A DNA stretch of 64,000 nucleotides from Rhodoferax antarcticus ANT.BR. Lineage in GTDB: Bacteria; Pseudomonadota; Gammaproteobacteria; Burkholderiales; Burkholderiaceae_C. Both the position numbers and the translations under genes were made by a program. How positions within the stretch are numbered: position 1 is the first letter of the stretch; each line of letters begins with the position of its first letter. Below the pieces are notes generated by a model. It worked only from the letters and a program-made list of their open reading frames with translations, did not search any database and was not told where the DNA came from. The stretch is from contig NZ_MSYM01000013.1 of NCBI RefSeq assembly GCF_001938565.1, positions 745,496-809,495 of the forward strand, given 5' to 3'. This document shows, in pieces, positions 58,531 to 64,000 of this stretch.

Positions 58531-58983
58531 ATGGACGCCACAACCATCACCCTGCCCAGCACCAGCTTTGGTGTTGAGATTCCGTTTGTCACCCACCTGG
58601 GCTTTGTGCTTACCGTGTTTGCCGATGGCCAGTCCGAGATTTTTTACGCGCCTAAAGCCGAGCACCTCAACTCCTTCAGCGTTACCCACGGCGGCGCGGT
58701 GATGACGCTGCTGGACGTCACCATGGCCATGGCCGCACGCGCCTCACCGGGGCGCACTGGCGCGGTCACCATCGAGATGAAAACCAGTTTCATGCGCCCC
58801 GCGCACGGCGCTTTGACGGCGCGCGGCACGCTCAAGCACCACACCGCCACGCTGGCGTTTACCGAGGCCACCGTGTTTGACGAGCATGGCAGGGCCTGCG
58901 CGCACGCTACCGGCACCTTCAAATACCTCCAGCGCCTGCCCATCGGGGCCAAAACTCTGCACGCGCTCAAACAACCAGGGTGA
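58531..58983 (+). CDS. PaaI family thioesterase
   Basis: Hotdog-fold thioesterase, 150 aa. The family motif is HLNSFSVTHGGAVMTLLDVTMAMAA, with HGG and the Asp in LLD forming the acyl-CoA site, and VTIEMKTSFMRPAHGALTARGTL. It likely hydrolyses an acyl-CoA intermediate; CoA-ester metabolism nearby fits. It starts 5 nt after the SDR gene. Confidence 0.9.
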   Translation: MDATTITLPSTSFGVEIPFVTHLGFVLTVFADGQSEIFYAPKAEHLNSFSVTHGGAVMTLLDVTMAMAARASPGRTGAVTIEMKTSFMRPAHGALTARGTLKHHTATLAFTEATVFDEHGRACAHATGTFKYLQRLPIGAKTLHALKQPG

Positions 58984-58987
58984 CACC

Positions 58988-59926
58988 ATGCTGATCCTGC
59001 ACCATTACCCGATGTCGGCGTTCTCGGAAAAAATCCGAGCGGTGCTGGGCTTCAAGCAACTGGCCTGGCGCTCGGTGATCATCCCCAGCAGCATGCCCAA
59101 GCCAGAGTTGCAGGCGCTCACTGGCGGCTACCGCAACGCGCCTGTGCTGCAGATCGGGGCCGACATTTACTGTGACAGCGCGCTGATCTGCGATGTGCTG
59201 GAGCACCGCGCGCCGAACCACAGCCTGTACCCGGCGCAGGTAAATCTGGCGCTGGCCAGCGTTGTGGCGCAGTGGGCCGACAGCACGTTGTTTTGGGCAG
59301 CCATGGGGCACAACCTGCAAAAGCCCGGCATGCATGACTTGTTTGCGGAGCTGCCCGAGCAAGTGGGCAAAGACTTTGCCGCGGACCGTTGCGCCATGGC
59401 TACTGGCCTTTCGCGCCCGCGACCGTTGGACGCCTCGGCGGCTTACCGCGCCTATCTGCAGCGCTTGGCGTCTATGCTGGACGGGCAGCCTTACTTACTC
59501 GGACAAGTTCCTTGCGTGGCTGACTTTGCTGCGTACCACCCGCTGTGGTTTACCCGCACGCAGGTGCCAGGCATGGCTGCTGTTTTGCAGACGGTGCCTA
59601 CTGTGTTGGTCTGGATGGAGCGCATGGCAGCCTTCGGGCACGGCGAGACGAGTCGCCTGAGTGCTTCTGATGCGATAGCTGTCAGCGCAGATGCGGTAAG
59701 GGCTACAGACCAAAAAGATGCTGAATTTCAGGATGATCACGGCATCCCGCTAGGCAGCTTGGTCAGCATTGCCGCCACGAGCTTTGGCAGCGAGCCCACT
59801 ATGGGTGTGCTGCTGCAGGCCACCCGCAACCACTACACCTTGCGCCGCGAAGACGCACGCGCTGGCGTGGTGCGGGTGCATTTTCCGCGCCTTGGTTATG
59901 CGCTCAGACGGGAGGTTTCACCATGA
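58988..59926 (+). CDS. Glutathione S-transferase family protein
   Basis: A 312-aa protein with an N-terminal thioredoxin-like domain (LILHHYPMSAFSEKIRAVLGFKQLAWRSVIIP; no CxxC, Ser at the usual catalytic place) and a helical C-terminal domain (YLLGQVPCVADFAAYHPLWF). A third region of about 75 residues after 235 is unusual and contains an interspersed element at about 59666. The substrate is unknown. Start ATG 58988; it overlaps the next gene by 4 bases. Confidence 0.88.
   Translation: MLILHHYPMSAFSEKIRAVLGFKQLAWRSVIIPSSMPKPELQALTGGYRNAPVLQIGADIYCDSALICDVLEHRAPNHSLYPAQVNLALASVVAQWADSTLFWAAMGHNLQKPGMHDLFAELPEQVGKDFAADRCAMATGLSRPRPLDASAAYRAYLQRLASMLDGQPYLLGQVPCVADFAAYHPLWFTRTQVPGMAAVLQTVPTVLVWMERMAAFGHGETSRLSASDAIAVSADAVRATDQKDAEFQDDHGIPLGSLVSIAATSFGSEPTMGVLLQATRNHYTLRREDARAGVVRVHFPRLGYALRREVSP
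59666..59732 (-). repeat. Interspersed palindromic element inside the GST gene
   Basis: Reverse copy with GATGCGATAGCTGTCAGCGC, then GTAAGGGCTACAGACCAAAA. It encodes SDAIAVSADAVRATDQKD. Confidence 0.8.
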
Positions 59927-60426
59927 CTTTTAAACTCTGGTCAATTGGCACGGGTCGCGCCACCCACGAGGCAGCGTCTGCGCCGGTTTGGCGTTTGATG
60001 GCGTTTGAAGACTTGCGCGTCTCCCAACTGTACGAGGCACTGCGCCTGCGCAGCGAGGTGTTTGTGGTGGAGCAGCAGTGCATTTTTCAGGACATGGATG
60101 GCGCTGACCCCAAAGCCATGCACCTGTTCGGCGTGCAGGACAGTGAGCTGCAGGCCTACGCACGCTGTTTTGAGGCGGGTGTGAAGTTTCCCGAGGCGAG
60201 CTTCGGGCGGGTGCTTATCCGTTTGAGCGCGCGCGGCAAGGGCCTAGGCCATGTGCTGATTGAGCAGGCCATTTCAGCCATCAGCCAGGTCTGGGGCCCA
60301 CAGGCTATCCGCATTGGTGCGCAGATGCAGCTGGTGGACTTCTATGCCAAACATGGTTTTGTCGATGCCGGCACGCATTATCTGGAAGATGGCATTGCCC
60401 ACCTGGAGATGCTGCGCCCGGTTTAA
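59923..60426 (+). CDS. ElaA-like GNAT acetyltransferase
   Basis: A 167-aa N-acetyltransferase of the ElaA family: LYEALRLRSEVFVVEQQCIFQDMDGADPKAMHLFG at the start, the acetyl-CoA loop VLIRLSARGKGLGHVLIEQAI, and MQLVDFYAKHGFVDAGTHYLEDGIAHLEM at the end. The stop overlaps the convergent HDOD gene by 4 bases. Confidence 0.92.
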   Translation: MTFKLWSIGTGRATHEAASAPVWRLMAFEDLRVSQLYEALRLRSEVFVVEQQCIFQDMDGADPKAMHLFGVQDSELQAYARCFEAGVKFPEASFGRVLIRLSARGKGLGHVLIEQAISAISQVWGPQAIRIGAQMQLVDFYAKHGFVDAGTHYLEDGIAHLEMLRPV

Positions 60427-62423
60427 ACCGGGGCGGTTCTGGCGCAGGGCAGCAGGATGTCAAAGCGGGTGCCAGCGGCGCTGGCGGTGAATTTAAGGCG
60501 CCCGCTCATCTTCTCTGTCAGAACATTTACCACGCTCAAGCCAAAGCCCTGCCTGTCGCTATCGCTCATGCCCGTGTGATGCACGGGCTCATACAACTGC
60601 GCCTGAATGGCTTCTTTCAGGCTGGCGCCGCTGTTGGAGACGGTGAGCGCGGCGTAAACGCTGCCCTCGCGCTGCACCAAAACGCCGCCATTCACCACGA
60701 TCTGCCCACCGTCGGGCATGGATTTGCAGGCGTTATTAATCAGGATCAGCAGGATCTGTTTGATCTTGTTGGCCGAGCCCTGCACCCAGGAGTCGCGGGT
60801 CGGCAGCTCGGTGTTGATCTCGATATTGCCAGGGACGAGCTGGCGGTGCTGCAGCAGTTGCACCGTGTCGCGCACCGCCCGGCTCAGGTCCACTGACGCC
60901 ATCGGCACGCCCTGGTCGTCTTTGGACAACGCCTCGACCAGCAGGTTGATGGCTTGTGACACGCGTTTGAGCTCCAGTTGCTGCGCTTGCTTGGCTGACA
61001 GGGTTTGGGTCGATTGAGTTTTGTCGGCCAGGCGCCTGCGTGACAGCGCCAGCCCGGCATACACCCCAAACGACTGCAGGGTGGGCAACTGAATTTTGAG
61101 GTGGGGGCTCAGCGCTGGTGGCACGGCAGCGGCCAGCACACCCAGGCAGTGCTGGGCGGTCAACAGGGGCAGCAATACCACTTCGTTGGCGTCCATCACC
61201 GCCAGCAGCGGGCTTTGCGTGGCGCCACGGCGGGCAAACACCACCTTGCGCTGGCCCATACATTGGGCAATGAATGGGTCGACCGACACATCAAAGGACA
61301 GGGGCGTGGCCGCCAAGTGCCGCTCGTTCATGGACACTGGCACCAGCGTCTTCTGGTCGTCGCGCGCCAGCATGACGATGGCGTCTTCCAGTTGCAGCAG
61401 CGCACTGGCGTGCTGGCGCAGCGAGGTCAGCGCGGCATTGGTGCTGGTAAGGTTGATCAGCGTCATCGCCATTTCGTTAAGAACACTGCGGTCTAACACG
61501 TCGCGGGCCAGTTCGGCTTGACCGGTGTCCAGCGGTTGTGGCCGGGTCAAGGGCCGACCCAGCGCGGCTGGTGTGCTGACGCCGGAGATGTCGACGCCGA
61601 GATCGCGGGCGATCTGCGTCACCTGCAGCGCCGCCTGCTGCACCAGGGCAAAGATGGTATCTGAGCTCAGGCCGTGCTCAGTCGCCCAGGGGGGGGCTTG
61701 CAGGCGCGCGTCTGTGGGCAGGTCAGCTAGGCGGTGCGCCAGGTGAACCGTGCGCGCCAGCCGCGCAACACTGGGCAGGCTGGCGGTGTCAGCGTGGTGC
61801 AGCAGCACGCTTTGCGCCATGGGGCTGCTCAAATGCCAGTGCTCCAGCAGCCAGGCGCCAACCTCAGCGTGCGATATACCCAGAGTGCTTTGTTCTTGCG
61901 CGCACCGGCTGGCGTCATCCGGCAGGCCAAACAGCTCGGTGTAGCGCTCGGGCGCCGCCGCCAGCAGGGCCAGCCGGCCGACATCGTGCAGCAAACCGGT
62001 CAGGTAGGCTTCTTCGGCGCCGATGTCGCCTTGGCGCTCAGCCAGGGTGCGGGCCAGCACCGCCACGCTCAGGCTGTGTTTCCAGAAACTGCGCAGGTCA
62101 ACCGCGCCAACTTGGCGGAAGGTGTTGACGGTCTGAAACACCGACTCGCTGATCACCAGCACCTTGATCAGCGCCATACCGAGGGTGCTGGTGGCTTGCA
62201 GCAGGGTGAGGGTTTGGCCGTTGGCACGGTGGTAGGCGGCGCTGTGCGCTACCGACAGCACTTTGGCGGCCAGACCGGTATCGCTGGCAATCAGCTCGGC
62301 CAACTCTGACATGTGCGCGTCGTCAGACTGGCACAGCAGCATGAGGCGCATCAGCGTCTGTGGCGGGCTAGGTAGCCGCGCAACCAGCAGCCGCTGGCGA
62401 ATGTCTTCAGGCGGTAAGTTCAC
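60423..62423 (-). CDS. HDOD-domain signalling protein with C-terminal histidine-kinase-like ATPase
   Basis: A 666-aa protein. Residues about 10-240 form an HDOD domain (LPSPPQTLMRLMLLCQSDDAHMSELAELIASDTGLAAKVLSVAHSA; TGLLHDVGRLALLAAAP). A GAF-like middle part follows. The last 160 residues are a HATPase_c domain with N-box KIKQILLILINNACKSMPDGG and G2 box QGFGLSVVN. The G1 box reads TVSNSGASL, without the usual Asp. No phosphoacceptor histidine is visible in the helix before it. A divergent sensor or scaffold is likely. Confidence 0.88.
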   Translation of the reverse strand: MNLPPEDIRQRLLVARLPSPPQTLMRLMLLCQSDDAHMSELAELIASDTGLAAKVLSVAHSAAYHRANGQTLTLLQATSTLGMALIKVLVISESVFQTVNTFRQVGAVDLRSFWKHSLSVAVLARTLAERQGDIGAEEAYLTGLLHDVGRLALLAAAPERYTELFGLPDDASRCAQEQSTLGISHAEVGAWLLEHWHLSSPMAQSVLLHHADTASLPSVARLARTVHLAHRLADLPTDARLQAPPWATEHGLSSDTIFALVQQAALQVTQIARDLGVDISGVSTPAALGRPLTRPQPLDTGQAELARDVLDRSVLNEMAMTLINLTSTNAALTSLRQHASALLQLEDAIVMLARDDQKTLVPVSMNERHLAATPLSFDVSVDPFIAQCMGQRKVVFARRGATQSPLLAVMDANEVVLLPLLTAQHCLGVLAAAVPPALSPHLKIQLPTLQSFGVYAGLALSRRRLADKTQSTQTLSAKQAQQLELKRVSQAINLLVEALSKDDQGVPMASVDLSRAVRDTVQLLQHRQLVPGNIEINTELPTRDSWVQGSANKIKQILLILINNACKSMPDGGQIVVNGGVLVQREGSVYAALTVSNSGASLKEAIQAQLYEPVHHTGMSDSDRQGFGLSVVNVLTEKMSGRLKFTASAAGTRFDILLPCARTAPV

Positions 62424-62590
62424 AAAAAACCCCTCGGTTGACGCTGCGAGCTGCCCAAGAGCCTGGTTTTTGAAACCAGATCACCGCTCAAATGGGTTTA
62501 GCGCACCTGTTTATTGTCGGCTCAGGCTGGCACGTCCCTAAGCGCAAAACTGACAAAGATGGTAAGCGATTGTTAATGGCTGCTGGCCCG

Positions 62591-64000
62591 CTATTGAGGC
62601 CGTGCGCGCTCGTTCAATGACGCTGTTTGGCTGCCAAGCAGGCTCATCAGCGCACTTTGCTGCATGGGGCGGTGGTAGTAGTAGCCCTGGAAGGTCTGGC
62701 AGCCGGCTTGCTCCAGGTAGCGTTTTTGCACTTCGGTCTCTACGCCTTCGGCCACCAATTTCAGGCCCAGCCCCTTGGCAATCGAGATGATCGCCAGCAC
62801 CACCGGAAACTGCTGGCTGTCGTCTTCAATCGGCATGACGAACGAACGGTCGATTTTGAGCACATGGATCGGGAAGCGGTGCAGGTAGGCCAGCGATGAA
62901 TAGCCGGTGCCAAAGTCGTCAATGGCCACCCGCACGCCCAGCTGGCAGAGCTTGTGCAACTGCTCAATGGCCGCCTGCGGGTTGCGGATGCAGATGTTTT
63001 CGGTGACTTCCACCTCCAGCTGCGAGGGTGCAATCTGGTAACGCTCCAGCGTGCTTTTGAGTTTGTCGTAAAAATCACCACGGTCCAGATAGTGCGGCGA
63101 GATGTTGATGCTTAGGTAAGGGCGCTCATCACCCAGCGTGTTCCAGGCCAGCAGGTCGTGGCAGACGGCTTCCAGCATCCAGTCGCTCATGGCAATGATC
63201 AGGCCGCTTTCTTCGGCAAACGGCAAGAAGGCACCGGCTCCCAAAAAGCCGCGCTGCGGGTGGTTCCAGCGCATCAGCGCCTCGGCACCCATGACCCGGC
63301 CAGTTTTCACATCCACCTGCGGCTGGTAATACATTTCCAGCTCGCCCAAGGACAGCGCCAGGCGCAAGCCACTTTCCACAGAAATTTGTTCAAAACTCTG
63401 ATTGAGCATGGACAACTCAAAAAATTTGTAGCCGTTGCGGCCCTGGGACTTTTTGGCGTGCATGGCCAGGTCGGCGTTGCGGATCAGGTCGTCCACACTT
63501 TCACCGTCTTTGGGGTAAACCGCCACACCAATGCTGGCGGTGATGTGAATGATCTGGCCACCGAGTTCAAACGGCGCACGCAAGGCGTCCAGAAACGCTT
63601 GTGCCACCCGGGTAGGGTCTTGAACCGTGTCGAGTTCGGGTAACACCACATTGAATTCGTCCGCGCCAAAGCGCGACAGGGTGTCGCTGTGGCGCAGGCA
63701 GCTTTTCAGGCGCGCGGAGGCTTGCTGTAGAAGCACGTCGCCCAGCTGGTGGCCAAGCGAGTCGTTGATAACCTTGAAACGGTCCAGGTCAACAAACATC
63801 ACCGCTAGGCCGCCCTTTTTGCGCTTGGCTTGCAGTAGGGCCAGACTCAGCCGGTCCTTGAACAGCACCCGGTTGGGCAGGTCGGTCAGCACGTCGTAAT
63901 AAGCCTGGTAGGCAATCAGTTCGTCAGCGCGTTTGCGTTCGGTGATATCACGCGCCACGCCGTAAATGCCCAGGTGCTCCTGGCTTTGCGCAAAGCCCTC
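62591..64000 (-). CDS. GGDEF-EAL cyclic-di-GMP protein (5' end outside window)
   Basis: C-terminal 470 residues of a PAS-GGDEF-EAL protein. The upstream frame is open to the window edge and reads EHLGIYGVARDITERKRADELIAYQAYYDVLTDLPNR, the end of a PAS/PAC region. The cyclase motif is RFGADEF, so the canonical GGDEF is changed to GADEF. The EAL domain is canonical: MGAEALMRWNHP, VTENICIRN, VAIDDFGTGYSSLAYL, LKIDRSFV and LVAEGVETE. The phosphodiesterase half should work; the cyclase half may be weak or regulatory. Confidence 0.93.
   Translation of the reverse strand, partial: EGFAQSQEHLGIYGVARDITERKRADELIAYQAYYDVLTDLPNRVLFKDRLSLALLQAKRKKGGLAVMFVDLDRFKVINDSLGHQLGDVLLQQASARLKSCLRHSDTLSRFGADEFNVVLPELDTVQDPTRVAQAFLDALRAPFELGGQIIHITASIGVAVYPKDGESVDDLIRNADLAMHAKKSQGRNGYKFFELSMLNQSFEQISVESGLRLALSLGELEMYYQPQVDVKTGRVMGAEALMRWNHPQRGFLGAGAFLPFAEESGLIIAMSDWMLEAVCHDLLAWNTLGDERPYLSINISPHYLDRGDFYDKLKSTLERYQIAPSQLEVEVTENICIRNPQAAIEQLHKLCQLGVRVAIDDFGTGYSSLAYLHRFPIHVLKIDRSFVMPIEDDSQQFPVVLAIISIAKGLGLKLVAEGVETEVQKRYLEQAGCQTFQGYYYHRPMQQSALMSLLGSQTASLNERARPQ

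Overview
The window comes from a high-GC betaproteobacterium, most likely Comamonadaceae (Rhodoferax/Polaromonas-like). The evidence is the housekeeping gene order (smc-zipA-ligA, map-glnD, purL), the protein signatures, and two short repeat families scattered through genes and gaps.

Region 1 (1-32.9 kb) is ordinary chromosome. It holds the 3' part of smc, zipA, ligA, a DUF1499 protein, a lipoamide-dehydrogenase-like flavoprotein, def, glnD and map (minus strand), purL, a BaiN/HI0933-type flavoprotein, a GNAT acetyltransferase and pssA. A minus-strand run follows: PHB-depolymerase-like esterase, CopG-like protein, rlhA, parvulin, bolA, yciB, msrB and selO. Next comes a plus-strand unit of acyl-CoA ligase plus livHMGF, with no substrate-binding protein gene.

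Region 2 (32.9-49.4 kb) is a complete type III-B (Cmr) CRISPR-Cas island. Gene order is a CARF plus winged-helix protein of the NE0113 type, cmr1, cmr2/cas10, cmr3, cmr4, a vapBC-like toxin-antitoxin pair, cmr5, cmr6, an unknown 134-aa gene, csx16, a Card1/Can2-like CARF nuclease and cas6. A double adaptation module follows: cas2, cas1, a second Cas1-like gene lacking the canonical catalytic His and Glu, and a second cas2. The locus ends in an array of 11 repeats and 10 spacers. Cas10 keeps its HD and GGDD motifs, so both DNase activity and cyclic oligoadenylate synthesis are plausible. Card1-like would be the nuclease effector, Csx16 a probable off-switch, and the NE0113-type protein a possible sensor or regulator. 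Three units (the NE0113-type gene, cas2 and cas1) each carry the same HindIII-centred palindrome, GGCAAGCTTGCC or a near copy, 36-37 nt before the start codon. This suggests one regulator controls them together. A 37-codon vapC relic lies antisense between cas2 and cas1.

Region 3 (49.4-64 kb) resumes lipid metabolism with a fadJ-like gene and a thiolase. It then enters a toxin-antitoxin and restriction-remnant patch: a TumE/DUF6516 pair, a decayed MmeI-like methyltransferase carrying a REP-like hairpin, and an MNT/HEPN pair whose toxin gene has lost its usual stop. After that come a Dabb protein, a DUF1345 membrane protein, an SDR with its YxxxK motif changed to CxxxQ, a PaaI thioesterase, a GST-like protein, an ElaA-type acetyltransferase, an HDOD/ATPase signalling protein and the 3' part of a GGDEF-EAL protein.

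A palindromic element of roughly 50-65 bp recurs about 18 times, mostly in frame inside genes, including cmr2, cmr4 and cas6. It also supplies the cas6 stop codon. No tRNA or rRNA genes were recognised. Outside the CRISPR array there is no gene-free stretch longer than about 300 bases.
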